A DNA stretch of 64,000 nt from Cokeromyces recurvatus (lineage: Eukaryota > Mucoromycota > Mucoromycetes > Mucorales > Mucoraceae). Where the stretch lies: assembly GCF_025118155.1 (NCBI RefSeq), contig NW_026251398.1, forward strand, positions 620,001 through 684,000, written 5' to 3'. A model generated the notes under the pieces. That model was not told where the DNA came from and did no database searches. It saw only the letters and a program-made list of their open reading frames with translations. A program made the translations under genes and the position numbers. This document shows positions 13,365-26,873 of the stretch, one piece after another. Within the stretch, counting starts at the first letter, position 1. Each line of letters begins with the position of its first letter.

Positions 13365-14684
13365 TTACGTTAAACAATTCCAATTGATTTCACTTTTACC
13401 ATGTTCTATCAAGTACTCGTTTGCTTTCTTAAAATGTTTACATTCAAAGAAGCCTTTATGAGCAGAAAGTGGCGAAGGATGGACACCTTTTAGAATAAGA
13501 TGTTTCTATTATCATCAAGTAGATTAAAAATCATTACGTAAAAAAAAAAAAATCATTTTCTTGTATTAAAACTTACATTTTTATTAATCTTGGCACCCTT
13601 TTTTTGTGCATGTGATCCCCATAGAATAAACACTAAGTTTGTCTTTCTTTCATTTAAATAATTGATAATGGCATCTGTAAAATGTATAGAAATAAATAAA
13701 TATAACCATGTATTTTTTTTTTCAAACATGTATCTTCAATAGTTTATTTTACCTGTAAACTGCTCCCAACCTTGATTTGCATGACTTCCTGCCTTATGTG
13801 CTTCAACACTTAGACTGGTATTTAACAGTAAAACGCCTTGTTTAGCCCAATTCTCCAAGAAACTAGGAACAAAGAGTGAATATAGAGTTGACTTTGTTCA
13901 TCTATTTATTTTACCCGTGATCTGGAATGTTGAAATCAGGATAATCATTCTTTATTGCTTTGTAAATATTGACTAGAGAAGGTGGCACTTTAACGCCTTT
14001 AACAACAGAGAAGCAAAGACCATGTGCCTGATTATAATTGTGATATGGATCTAATCATGACTTTTAAATATCAAAAGTTGACATCCGACTTTAAATTTTT
14101 ATCTTACCTTGACCCAAAATCACTACTTCAACTTTTGAAGGTGGTGTGTAATTAGACCAACTATAAATTTGATGCGCTTAAAAACATAAAAATTATTATT
14201 TGGGTTACTATGTGTATATGAATGTCAAATAAAATAAAATAAAATAAAAAGACTTACAGGGAGGAAATACAACTTTTTTAGCCGCCAATTCTGCATTTAA
14301 AAATCGTTTCAACTATTCATACATCACATGTAATAAAAGATCAAAATTGATGAACGAAAAAAAAAAAAAAAAAAAAAATACCTTTAGAAAGTAAGGCTTA
14401 ACAAGCTCAGGCGACAATACTTTCAACCACTCATAATTCATAGTTTTAATTTCAAGATCTAACAATTCTAGGGTTTCTTCATTAACATTTTTAAACAATG
14501 CTTTTGGATCTTTAGGTTTAGTATTAGGTACATCAACATCATTAGCATCATTCTCGGTTGATTTTTTAGTGGTATTTGTTGCTGCAGGTACAGGCTTAAA
14601 CATAGAAAGAAGCGTTACTTGCTTTTTACTAGACGTCTTTTCTAGGTTATCTTCAGTTTTTCTTTTATTGCTACCTTTATTCAT
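13365..14684 (-). CDS. UNG1: Uracil-DNA glycosylase, family 1
   Basis: Removes uracil from DNA, starting base excision repair. It is split by several short introns on the minus strand. The N-terminus ([13 protein letters not shown]) is basic and disordered. QVTLLSMF near residue 22 resembles the PCNA-interacting box of UNG proteins. The catalytic core follows: [12 protein letters not shown], then VVILGQ joined across an intron to [16 protein letters not shown], which contains the water-activating motif GQDPYH. Next are [45 protein letters not shown] and the DNA-intercalation motif [12 protein letters not shown]. The last residues are EINWNCLT. All key family residues are visible. It lies 173 bp downstream of SMC2 on the same strand and converges on the RING gene. 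Confidence 0.95.
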
Positions 14685-14857
14685 TTTATTTTAAAAAAAT
14701 AATAATAAAAAAAAAGGGGAAAGAAGAAACGCGACTTGAAAAATAAATATTCATTTTTTTTTTTTTTTTACATTGCGCTAATAATAGTAGTGACTGAAGC
14801 CTTATACATTATTATTAAAACAATAACATGAAGGCATTTTATTTTATTTTATTATAT

Positions 14858-17800
14858 TTATGAATGTGTTGTATTTCTAGTGTCTTTATCAGCACGTCCA
14901 CGCTTTCGTGATGTAGCTTCTTCTCTTTCTTTTCTATAAGGTGTAGTTCTCTATAAATTAAAAATAGAGTATTAGTGACTGAAAAAAATAAAAATAATAA
15001 AATAAAATAAAATGGCTATTATATTTATTTTCTTTTTACCTCTACTACTGATGTGCCATCCTTGAAACGTGTCTTAAATAATACATTAGCATTATTAAAC
15101 ATACCATCTTTCAAAGACACAACTAAAAATTGTGATCCTTTAAATCTTGTACGTAACAATGAACCAATGTTTTGGGTATGTGACAAGTCAAGTGCAGCAT
15201 CTACTTCATCAAGAATATACATGGGCGCTGGTTTGAATTGAAGTAGGGATAAAATCAAAGATAATGCAATTAATGATCTAGTAAATTATATAAGTTAGGT
15301 ACAGTACATTTCAAGTAAATAGAGTTTGCTTGTTGGTTTTTTTTCTTTTCCCTTTTTACCTTTGCCCACCACTTAATTCTGTTAAGCTTTGCTTCCATAC
15401 ACCTCCAAGACATACTTTAACTTCTAGACCATCTGCTATTGACTTTCCTTCTGGTGCTTGTAGTTTACATGTATTTCCTTCTAATAAATCACCAAAGATT
15501 TCTGCAAAGTCTTTATTAACTTTACGATATGTCTTTTCAAGAGCTTCCATTTTATAATTTTCTAATGTTTGAATGGTATCTTCAATCTTCTGTTTATCTT
15601 TTTGAACTGTAGCTAGCATTTCTTTTAAAGCTGCCTCTTTCTTTTCCACACTAAGATTATCAAAAATAGATGAATTACATTCTATATATAAATAGATGAA
15701 TTATGATAATTATAACTTACTTATCAATCATATTCATAACTCGTACATTAATCTTTTTACGTAATGAATCATGATTAACGCTTAATTGTTCGAGTTGTTT
15801 TCTTATATCAGCTAAACTAATATTTGTATAATCATACGCTGAACCAGCTTGACCAAATAATCTAAATTGAAGGTGATAAGTACATATTTATAAAAATAAA
15901 AACCATGCATTTTTATATCTTGTTTTACTGTTTTTCATCAGCTATCCATTCATATTGACTTTCTAATTCTTGTATTGTCTGTTCAGAGTGTTGTCTTTCT
16001 TTAATAAATCTTTCATTGTCATGTGTCAATTTCTGTATTCTTAAATTTAATTCAACAAGTTCATTGGATTTACGATCATGAATAGTACATAAATCATTAA
16101 ATTCCTCGTTATGTGCATTCAAAATTCTATTTTCGCTTTCAAGTTCCTCTTTAGCGACAATTTCATCGGTCTGAATCTTCTCTATTTCCTCTTTCATAGC
16201 AGCTATAGATGCTTTATATTCAGCAATAGATTCATGTACCTTTTTCATCTCATTATCACATGCCACAATATCGGTCTCAATTTGTTCTATTTCAAGTTCA
16301 AATGTTTGTACTGCTCGTTGCATGTCTTTTAACTTGATGGCACTTTTCTTTAATTGACTCTTTAGTTTTTCTACTCGTTCAGTCATCTGATCTATTTTGG
16401 TGTCTTTGTTATTGTTAAATTCTGCCATTTCATTTTCAATACGCTTGCAATCTTCAAGTGCCTTTTCTTTTGCAATTATCGATTGTTGCATAATTTCCTC
16501 TTGTTGAGCAATTTGTGACTTTATTGCTTCAACCCGCATAGCCAACTATTAAAAAAAAAAAGGGGAAAGAGAGGGAGAGAGATAGAAGCAGTAATATGTT
16601 AGCCTGTTATTTATATCGCTACTACTATATACCTTACCTGAGTGTGTGTACTCTTACTCATACGTTGTTCAAGTAATTTCAATTCATGTGTTTGAAGATC
16701 TAAACATTGCTTATATTTGTTGTATTGTGTAATAGATTGTTGACAAGCTTCTATCTCTCTATCTAAATCCTCTAACAGTTGAGAATGGTGTTTTATCTCT
16801 GCGTGTATTTCATTTAATTCTTGTATCTTTACTAAAATACCCGCTGAATTGGGTTTAGATCCACCTGATAAAGTGCCATGAGGGTCATAGATATCACCAT
16901 CTAATGTGACTGATTTGATACGTAAATGCTTATTAAATGTCACTTCCTTAGCTGTCTTGGCATCTTCACAAATAAACGTACTACCAAAGATCCATTCCAT
17001 TGCTTCATATACCTCTTCATCAAATCCAATTAAACTTAATGCAAGGTGAACTTTTCCTGGAGCAATCTTCTCAGCAATAGATATTTTTTTTTCTGATACT
17101 TTTTGTCCTTGGATTTTATTTAATGGAATAAGTGTCCATCGACGTTTAAGTTTCCCATGATCTAAGATTTGTGCACCCACTTTTTCATTCTCGACAACTA
17201 CATTATAAAGTCTACCACCAGCACAAATTTCAAGGGCAGTAGATGCATCATAATGGTCTTTATCAAGCGTAATTAATTCTGCAACTAGACCTTTTACTTG
17301 AGATTTATCAAAATTTGGTGAAGGTGATGTATATTCAAAATTAAGATTAGATAGTTTTCGAGATAAGGATTCTTGCTTTTCATATAAATCGTTTAACATA
17401 TCTTGTTCTTCTCTCTTTCTACGTAGAAGATGATGTTCAGTTTCTGGATCCCAATTCAATGCACTCAATTTTTGCTAGTGTAAAATTATGAATGTTATTT
17501 ATGTTGATTTACCCTACAGATCCCTATTATGGATAGTATTTATCATTTACCTCAGTTTCACTCATTTCTATTTTCTTTTTTTCTAATGCAGCAAGTGATC
17601 CTTGACTTTCTGCAAGCGCTTTAGCAGCTTGAGGTTCCTTTTCAGCAAGCTCCTTATGTAAATGTTTCATCTTTAAAGAAGCTTGTTCTTCAGCAGTAGA
17701 TGCTTGATTAGCAGCATTTTTTGATTGTTGTAGTTGTTCCATATAGCCATTTTCATGGCCTTCTTCAGCTGAAATACCAGTTGTTAATGTTTGAATTAAT

Positions 17801-19244
17801 TCATCTGTGCTCTTCATTTCTTTTGATTTTTCATCATATTTTTTTTTGTAAAGCTCGTATTCATCCTTGATTCTTCCATATGCCTCCCTTTTCTCATTTA
17901 AGCTTTCCTCCAGCTGGTTGAATTAGAAGGATATCAGTAACTATTTACGCATATCTGTTTTCTTTAAAAAAAAATCGTGTTCTAATTTTACCTCCCCTTT
18001 TTGAGTTGCTAACAATGATAACGTCTTTTGCTCATCTGTTGTAGAAGATTCTAATAATACTTTCTTTGCATTTAATCGAACGGACTGAGTAGAGCATTCT
18101 TTTATTTTCTTTTCCAAGGATTTGATCTTATTCCCACTCTCAGAATTCTCTTTCATCTTTGCAGAGATGGCCATTTTCTGTTCCTCAATTAATTTTATTT
18201 CGTTCCCTAAGACTTGAGCATTTTCTTTTAATTCATTAATTTTATGAGTCCTTGCATCATTGTCTGCTCCTGATTTATTCAATCTATCTTCATGTTTTTT
18301 ATATTCATATGAAATTACGAGACGATTCAAACGCTCCATTTCAACTTCTGTCTTTTGGAAATCCAAATAGACTCTCTTTTCTGCACGAAGTCTGTCTAGT
18401 TTCGGTATAATATCTTCTAATAACAATGTATTAATTTCTTCTACTTTGCGTTCCTTTTTAGCCATCGTAGCCAATGCTTTATTTTTACGATCTTCAAACA
18501 TCTTTGTGCCTGCAGCTTCTTCAACCATACTCAAGATCTCCGTTGGCTTCATATTGAGTACTTTAGTAATTCGACCTTGCATAATTAGAAAATGAGGATT
18601 GTTAATATTTAATTGAACTGACTGAAAAAGGTTTTGTACTGTTTGTTGTTGCGCATTATGACCATTAACAATATATTTTGTTCTTCCACCCATAAGCACC
18701 TATTTTATGAACTCGTTTAGAATGTTACAAAAAAGAACGAAAGAAAACTTATCAAGAGAAAAGTGCTTTTAATACCTGTCGAGTTACCGTAATTTGTTTG
18801 TATGCTTCAAATCCAACAGGGCTACGATCTCTATCCTCATTATTAAATACAACCGTTACTGATGCTTTTGTTACGCCTGCTTGCCCACGTTTATAGATCA
18901 GATCTTGTAAATTACTTGCTCGTACCTTAAAAAAAAAAAAAAAAAAAAAAGTAAATCAATATAAAATGTTTTGTACAGGAATTTAAAGTTTTAAAATCAC
19001 CACTCTCTCTTTTTCTCTTTTTTGTTATTATTGTCATTATTCATTTTCTATACATGTATATTTTTTTTTACTTTACTTGTGAAAGGTTAGTAATACCAAG
19101 TACAAAACAAATGGCATCTAAAATGTTTGATTTGCCAGTACCATTGAGACCCGTAATGGCATTGAATTCAGGATCCCAACCTGTAATATGAGTTCTTGAA
19201 ACATATGACTTAAAGCCTTCGATAAGTAATTCTTCAAGATACAT
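14858..19244 (-). CDS. SMC2: Condensin subunit SMC2
   Basis: ATPase core of condensin, which compacts mitotic chromosomes with SMC4. It has about ten or more exons on the minus strand. The start [14 protein letters not shown] is the SMC2 N-terminus. The Walker A motif is [34 protein letters not shown] and [18 protein letters not shown] are SMC2-specific. Long coiled coils (about 18500-17530) lead to the hinge ([29 protein letters not shown]), followed by a second coiled coil. The C-terminal head has the signature ELSGGQR, Walker [10 protein letters not shown], and [20 protein letters not shown]. The last exon encodes a short basic tail after [12 protein letters not shown]. The 3' end (14858) is set by a small terminal exon across an intron near 14950-15020. 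It shares a divergent upstream region with the kinase gene at 20329. Confidence 0.95.
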
Positions 19245-19635
19245 TTCTCTATTTTTTTTTTTTTTCTTAAAAAAAAAATCAAATTGACTAAATAAGGATA
19301 AAGTGATGAATTTATTTTATTCACTTGAGAACAAAATTCAGACAGTTTGGTCGCGGTCACGTATTTTTTTTTCGTGTCTTAAAACGCCGCCAATGTTGTC
19401 AAAAGCAGCAGCAGCAGCAGTGACATGTTTGATCACAATGAAAAAAAAAAAAAAATGGGAGGGAGTAGGGAAAGGCTAATAGGGATAGCGCATATCTTTA
19501 ACTTTGGACGTAATTTTAATAAAAAGAAATGGTCACAAACAAACAATAGTATTTTTTTCTGGGCTTATTGTTAAAAAAAATTAAACTTTATATTCAATAA
19601 AAAAAAACAAAGAAGTGTATACAAAAGTTTAAATT

Positions 19636-19671
<36 letters not shown>

Positions 19672-20328
19672 CATATTTGATAAATTTACAATGAGTAGAA
19701 ATAATGGCTTTAAGTAATTATGTAATAGATACTTTTTTGTGTGTATTTTATATTTTACTCTTTGTATTGAACATTTTATCAGAAATAAAAGAAAAATGAC
19801 ATCCATGAGTTTATAATTATCTTTTATTTATTTGAATTGAATCCTTAAATGTATTAGAATTTGAACCTCATATTTCAAAATAGGTTAAAGTTCACTAAAG
19901 AAATATACAAAAACGACAAGTCAAATGGTGTAATAATATCATATTATAGGTCTTTATTGTTACCTTATTATTTTTACTTGAAAAAAAAAAGAACCAGTAA
20001 AGTCATTTTTCCTTTGTTAAATTCCTATTTAAATAGACATGAAAAAGATTATGCTTAATTTTTTTTTTTTTTTATAAATATTCTTCATACATAACAAATA
20101 ACTTACATTCCTTCCAGTTAACTTCTTTATATCTATTTTTTGGTCTTTTCTTCTCTTAACATAGTTTACTTTTTCTTTTAATATAATTCCATTTTAATTG
20201 CCTTTTTATAAGGTATTTGTCTTTTAATCATCTTCCCATAGTTTGTAATATATTTATATATATATATTACTTTCATTACAATCTTACTAATCTATATACA
20301 TATATACATATATATATATTTACATAGC
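19245..20328. other. Divergent intergenic region (SMC2 / kinase)
   Basis: About 1.1 kb. It has long A-runs (about 19441-19454 and 19639-19670), a GCA repeat near 19408-19418, and TA-rich TATATA blocks at 20250-20320 just before the kinase start. No coding region supported. Confidence 0.6.
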
Positions 20329-23086
20329 ATGATTTATATACCAGGATTTAGATGCCTTGTAGAAATCATCAAGGGCTTTAAACGTCGCAAATTAACACTG
20401 TTCTCAAAATTTAGCTTCCTCAACTTGGTTGTAGTCGAAGTTAAATTTGTTTATTCAATTGACCCTGCTTCATTTGTACCCAATGTATATCAACAACAGT
20501 CTGCTCAGGTTCAAATGGAGCCATATAAGGAACAGCAACAGCAACAGCAGCAAATGCCACATTCTTCCTCTTCTGCTTTGTCAAACTGTGTTGTATTCAT
20601 GCTAAACACAGTTGTTAAAACTTTAGATTGTATTGGATTGGCAGGACAACTTGAATGGTTCTATCAACAACAAATTGAGGAAATACACAATCTAGATTTG
20701 TTGAAAAATCAAATAGCAACTAAAGGCTCCTCTGGTAGTAGTACTTTTGCTGATGTTACCACCTCTCAAGGTGCCTTTGTAAATGTTCCTGATGATTTGA
20801 ATAGGAAAGATGCTATAGTACAAACAGACATGCTAGCATCAACGAATATAAATAACCAGAGTGTCGTTAGTTCTCTTCCTCTTCCAACGCTAATTGAAGA
20901 TACAGATACCTCTGTAAATGATGATTCCTCTGGTAGTAGCATGATCACTTACTCTGAAAATAGGACCCAAGATGGAGGTATTCCTGTAGTTGTTGAAGGC
21001 TTAAATGATAATGCTATCTCAATTATGCCTCGTGTCAGCTTAGATATGGATAGGCTCTTTAATTCCAGGATAGCTCCAGAGCATAGTTCGGAATTGCTAC
21101 ATGTACTACTTGAATCTGAAGTTGCTAAAGAACTAAATAGTAGTACACAGCAACCCATTGTAGACTTACAGCTACCTACTACTACTACTACTACTACTAC
21201 ATTTAATCAGCCGCCTTCATATCCTCAACGATCCACCAACACTAGCCATCCTCTCATTGTTCAACGTTCTACTAATCTTTCGCAAGAAGAAATCATTTAT
21301 ATTAAATTAACCTCCTCATTTGTATCAGAACCCGAACAAGATGATGATGATTGCGTGGACCTTGAACGAATGGGTCATGAAATATTCAATATGATTCAAA
21401 ATGAAGCCTCTTCTGGGCCGTTCACGAGAACACCACAGACAAGGGTAGAGTCTGCAGTACCCTATGATAGACAAAATGAAATAATTGATCTTGAAGCTCA
21501 ACAAGTAGTTGTATTGCTTCAATCACAGGAACAACAACAACAACAGCAATCCTATTTAAATCCTTTAGGTCAACCACCTTCAGCAAATTATATCGTCATA
21601 CCAATGGCTCCTGTTTTAACAGCTCCTCCTGGTCTACTAGTACCACAAGCCTATTATCAGGGATATCCAGACTATTGTCAGCAGCTTACTCATATATATC
21701 CTATAAATATCAATCCTTATTATAGTAATCTCAATCAAAATGCTTTTAATTATATGCCCAATGGTGCAAACAATTTATTCAACAATTCATCTTATCACTC
21801 TACTCTAGATAATTTTACACTAGCGCTTGTAAGATACATTAAATTAATGCTACAAGGTTATAGAGCAGAGACGTGTGTCCACATGCTTTGTCCAAAGCAA
21901 CATTATACATTTGGTAAAAATCCTATTGCATCTGGTCTTAATGGTGGCATTTATCCTGTCGCAAGCCTTCAAGACCCGAATTACTTTAATTTCGTTATAA
22001 AACGAATGCTCTATCGTAAACAGAATAGAGTAAACGGTGATATCGACAATATCGGTTCATATGGTTTAAACATGATCTATAACGAAATTTGCATTCTTGG
22101 TACTTCTAACCATCCTAACTTGCTTCAGTTGGTTGATATCTACATTTATAATAATTCTATTCAAATTGTTATGCCTCGTATGTTATGTGATTTGAATGAT
22201 ATGCTCACGGGTGGTGATGTAGACGATTTAATGAATGAAGATTTGGTTATTTTTATTGTTCTCAAAGTAACGCATATATAATTTAAGGTTAATTTAATAG
22301 CTAACCTTTTCTTTTTTTTTTTCCTCTCTCTCTCTTTCTTTTTTTTTTTTTCTTTTTTTTTTACCTTAGGTAATCAAGGGCTTGTGTTATATTTATGATT
22401 TATATGGGTCTTTTCACGGTGATCTTAAAACTGAAAATATTTTTATTTCCAGATGGGGTGAAATCAAAGTTGCTGATTTTGGTTTTGTAACTCGAGTAGG
22501 AAATGAGATTCAAGGACATTTCGGTACTATGAAAGTAATAACAAAAAAAAAAGAAAAGAAAAGAAAGAAAGATAGATAGATTTATTTTACATTATTAGGC
22601 AATGGCTCCTGAAGTTGCTGATCCACATAAAACATTTAATGAAAGTGCTGATATCTGGGCTATTGGTATTCTTATCATTGAGCTCCTTGATCGTGGTCAT
22701 CCTACAGCTGAAATTGAAACTAGAACCATGCTGGCTAATTCAGGTAATGCTTTTGAGTTACTAGCTTGTAGAACATCATCACCCAAATCAGAAAGAGATG
22801 AGTTAATAGATCCTGAATTCAGAGATATAATAAGATCTACTTTGGATTTAGATCCCAATAGACGACCTAAAATTCATGAATTAGAAGAGGTATAGAAATA
22901 TATAAATATATTATATCTTAAACCCATATTTCTCAGACTCTCTTTTCTTTTTTCTTTTTTTTTCTTTTTTTTTTTTTGTTTTTCCTCGCTTAGTCTATGA
23001 CCAGGCTTTTTGAGAGAAAAGCTACAATGAACGATGCTGATTATCAGAAATCTCTATACACATACGCTAGACGCCATACAGAATAA
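20329..23086 (+). CDS. STE20/PAK-like protein kinase with long Q/N/S-rich N-terminus
   Basis: Predicted Ser/Thr kinase of 828 aa. Four exons, 20329-22266, 22370-22534, 22599-22889 and 22994-23086, keep phase. The first 500 residues are low-complexity: polyglutamine near residues 65-72 and 400-410, poly-Thr near 285, and Ser/Asn-rich stretches. The kinase domain starts around residue 520. A degenerate glycine loop (GLNGGIYPVA) is followed by the lysine in FVIKRM, the alpha-C Glu in YNEICILG, and NHPNLLQLVDIYI. The catalytic loop is FHGDLKTENIF, then ADFGFV, MAPEV and ADIWAIGILIIELLDRGHP. The DxKxxN and DFG motifs are intact, but the HRD arginine is replaced by glycine (HGD), a non-RD type. No CRIB/p21-binding motif is evident, so PAK membership is only by domain resemblance. 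The true start could be a downstream ATG, since the first 45 residues are unusual. Confidence 0.82.
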
Positions 23087-23722
23087 TCCTTTTATTATCT
23101 TAATTTGTAATATTTTAAATGTATATTAATTAAATGTATAAAAATATATAGATATCTTTCTCATTATAGATATACATGCATTTATATTGTTTGGCTTTTT
23201 AAATCAATCCTGCTCTGAGTATGACTATGAAAGAATTGATCCAACAAAAACTAAGCTTCTTCTAACTAGTGTGTATGACTCAAAACACTCCTACCGAAAA
23301 TAAAAAAAAAAAAAAAAGTTATTTCAAAGCCTAAACCATGAAATATACAATTAAGTCGAACCTAAACTTATTCAAAACTAAAAGTAATTTTTCCCAAATA
23401 CAAGATAGAACATCACAGATTAGCCAACAGGTATAAATAGGATGAATTTTAAAGAATTAAATCACATTGTAATAGAATGAATTATATTTCTATTCAGTTG
23501 AACTTTTACCTATTTAGTTGGCAAGAGTAAAATATGTATATATTTATATAAATATTTATATTTATAAAAATATAAAGTACTCATTTATGATTAAGAAATA
23601 TAAATTATCTCGAGCAGTTAATGAAGTTTATTTAGATGCTTTTGAAGAAACTACAAAAAGTTTCCTTTCTTTATTCTGGACTGAAATGATTACAAAGTTC
23701 TATCTTTATTTGTAAAGCAATG

Positions 23723-23776
<54 letters not shown>

Positions 23777-23919
23777 GAAATAAAATAATAAACAAATAAA
23801 TAAAAATGAAAGGGCGACACGAAATTTAAAAAACAGATTTAAACAAATAAATATATATGGAAGTAAACCAAAGTGTCCACTTCATTTTCGTCTTCATTTT
23901 TCAAGATAATCATAGAATA
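23087..23919. other. Intergenic with long poly-T tract
   Basis: Between the kinase and AIP1, both on the plus strand. It contains an uninterrupted T tract of about 47 nt at 23727-23773. A short open frame (23518-23715) is AT-biased and matches nothing I recognise. It presumably includes the AIP1 promoter. Confidence 0.6.
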
Positions 23920-26167
23920 ATGCCATTTACTAAAAGTAAAAAGAAAAAAAAAGAAAACAATTTTAAAATTAATTAAATATATAACAAAATTTTAGAATAT
24001 ACTTTTGCTCCCCTTCCTTATACCAATCAGGGCGACTCCATTAAGCTTGAAGCAGATCCTAAAGGAAAGACATTCGCTTATACAAATGGAACATCAGTAT
24101 TTATGAGAGATTTGGAGGTAAAAGAAAGAAAGAAATAAAAAGTTAAAAAAAAATGACATTAAACGGAACAAAAAAATAGAACCCCTCTTTAGCTACAGAA
24201 TATGTTGGACACAAGTTCCAAACAACAGTTGCTCGTTATAGTCCAAGTGGCTATTATATGACTTCTGGAGGTAATTAGAAAATGTATTTACACGATTAAG
24301 AATGAAGAAAAACTAAATATATATATACATGCATGTAGATGCTCAAGGTAATGTTCGCATTTGGGACACTGTTAATGAAGAGCACGTCCTTAAAACTGAA
24401 TGTCGCCCTGTCACCGACAAAGTTACTGATATTGCTTGGGATTGTGAAAGTAAACGTTTGATTGCAGTTGGACAAGGCAAAGAACGTTTTGGTCATGCTT
24501 TTAGCTTGGACACTCTTTCCTCTGTAGGAGAAATTACGGGCCATAGTAAAGTAATTAATGCCGTCAGTATTCGTCAACAAAGACCATTCCGTGCCGTTAC
24601 TTGCTCTGATGATATGACAGTTTCCTTTTTTACGGGTGTCCCTTTTAAACATGTAAAGACAATTCGCGATCATACTAGATTTGTTCACTCTGTTCAGTTT
24701 AGTCCTAATGGTGACTTCTTTGTAAGTGGTGGTGCAGATGGTAAAATATTTTTGTATGATGGTAAGACGGGTGATAAGTTGGATGAACTCGTTTCCGAGG
24801 ATAATGCACATAAGGGTAGTGTCTTTGCTCTTGCTTGGTCTCCTGATAGTACTCAACTTTTATCCTCTTCTGCTGATTACACTGCAAAGATTTGGGATAT
24901 AAACACTAAATCAGTTGTGAAGTAAAGTATAAATTCGATGAGTTTTATATATCAATAGATATTTATTTATTTATTATTTTTTTTTAATACTATAGTACTT
25001 TTGAAATTAATTCAGCCCTTAACAAAGTCGACAACCAACAAGTGGGTAATTTGTGGAAGAATGATTATTTAATCACAGCTTCTTTGTCTGGTGAACTTAG
25101 CTACTTGGATAAAAACTCTGGTAAAGTTTCTCGTCGTATTGACGGACATAGTAAAGCTATTACTGCACTTACTGTTAATCAAGAAAATGATACATTCTTT
25201 ACCGGCTCTTATGATGGCCGTGCCTATGGTTGGAAGTATGGTGAAGAGGGCGATCATACACTTGCTAAACGTATTGAAGGCGAAGGACATGGAAATCAAG
25301 TAACTGCTTTGTCCTTAAAGCAAGATGAACTTTTATCTATTGCCATGGATGATACTATTCGACTTGGTTCGAGCAAAGAATTCAAATACAGGTAATCTAA
25401 TAGTATATATATATATATAGATGCATGTATTTATATATGATGTTAATATATATATATATATATATGTAATATAGTGGTAAGGCTGCTTCTACCGGATCTC
25501 TTCCTACTTCACTTTCTATTTCAGATAATAAAACAGCTGTTATTGCAACAAATGAAAGTATTGTAGTCTATAATGATGAGCTCAAAAAAATAGGTGAACT
25601 CAAAAACCCTGACTTTACACCTTATGTTACTGCTATTAGTCCTGATAGTAAAACTGTATTTGTTGGAAGCACTCAGGTAAATTAAAATGCTAACACGCAG
25701 CAACATATTTACTCATGTATAATTATTTATAGGATAATAAAGTTCGTATCTATGAATTAAATGATGGAAATTTAAGCCTTATTGGTGAACTTGTCAACAA
25801 TCTTGGAAATATTACATCTTTAGCAGTACATCCTAAATTAACTAATCTTATTGCAGTTGGTGATAGTGTAGGTAAAATCTTTATCTATGATCTAGAAACC
25901 AAAGAGCCCATCATTCAGAATTGGGTCTTCCATTCAAGTCGTATTACATCTATGGATTGGTCTTCATGTGGTAATTATTTGGTTAGTGGCAGTATTGACA
26001 CGAATATTTATGTCTGGAATCGTGAAAAGCCTTTCAAAAAAGTGGCTATTAAAAACGCTCATGTACATGCAGTTAATCAAGTACGTTTCTTGCATAAAGC
26101 AGAAGGCTTGACCATAATTTCAGTTGGTCAAGATTCTGCTGTTCGTGTTTGGGAAGTTGCTTTTTAA
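23920..26167 (+). CDS. AIP1: Actin-interacting protein 1 (AIP1/WDR1), WD40 propeller
   Basis: Works with cofilin to disassemble actin filaments. The first exon is tiny (MPFTK plus one base, from 23920) and joins KYTFAPLPYTNQGDSIKL. This matches the family N-terminus (FAPLPxTxRGxxxKL) and fixes the start. Next are DPKGKTFAYTNG, EYVGHKFQTTVARYSPSG, NVRIWDT, GHSKVINAVSIRQ and FRAVTCSDDMTVSFFTGVPF. Then come FVHSVQFSPNGDFFVSGGAD, GSVFALAWSPDSTQLLSSSA and a second propeller. The protein ends ISVGQDSAVRVWEVAF. The repeated WD/WDxN units and the order of conserved blocks match the two seven-bladed propellers of AIP1; length about 600 aa, as expected. It has about seven exons with short AT-rich introns. 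The stop lies about 650 bp before repeat copy A. Confidence 0.94.
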
Positions 26168-26806
26168 GTAAACCATTCTTTTTTTTTTTTATGTAATTTA
26201 AACAATAAAGCGAATAAGTTATTTATACATGGCATAAAATAATTAAGACAATATATTTTAATAAGACGAAAAAAAAAAAAAAGTTTTAAAATCAAATGTT
26301 GTTACTAATGGAGTAAGCTTCAATATACATATTGGAAGAAACTTTGGCAGGTAAGGAAAAAAAATCTAACTAATACATAGGCCACTATTTCTACTGTCAA
26401 TACCATTAATAGTAGAAAAAAAAAGAGAATTACTATAACAATGCTTAGATTTAATATAAAAATTCAACAAAATCAAAATTAATAGTAGCATTACAGGAAA
26501 TCAGCAGAGGCAAGCTGGTTTTACTCTACAAGGCTATAAAATGATGAGACTATTGAAGGAAGAAAAAAAAAGTCTAATTGTTACGAACGACATAAATGAT
26601 ATAACTTAACTATGTTCAAGTGTTGTTAATAAAAATGGAATATAAATTTAAATCGTTACTTTTTAGATATATTGTATTGATTCGTGATGTATGAAATAAA
26701 GCAGAAATAATCCTTTGGTTTTTGACTGGATGATTATCAAAGAGACTTCATAAGAATAATTATGTGTCATATTACTCTAATGATACTGTTATTATTACAT
26801 TTAAAC

Positions 26807-26813
<7 letters not shown>
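26168..26813. other. Intergenic
   Basis: AIP1 3' flank leading to repeat copy A. A-run near 26268-26282. No coding region or repeat recognised. Confidence 0.6.
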
Positions 26814-26873
<60 letters not shown>

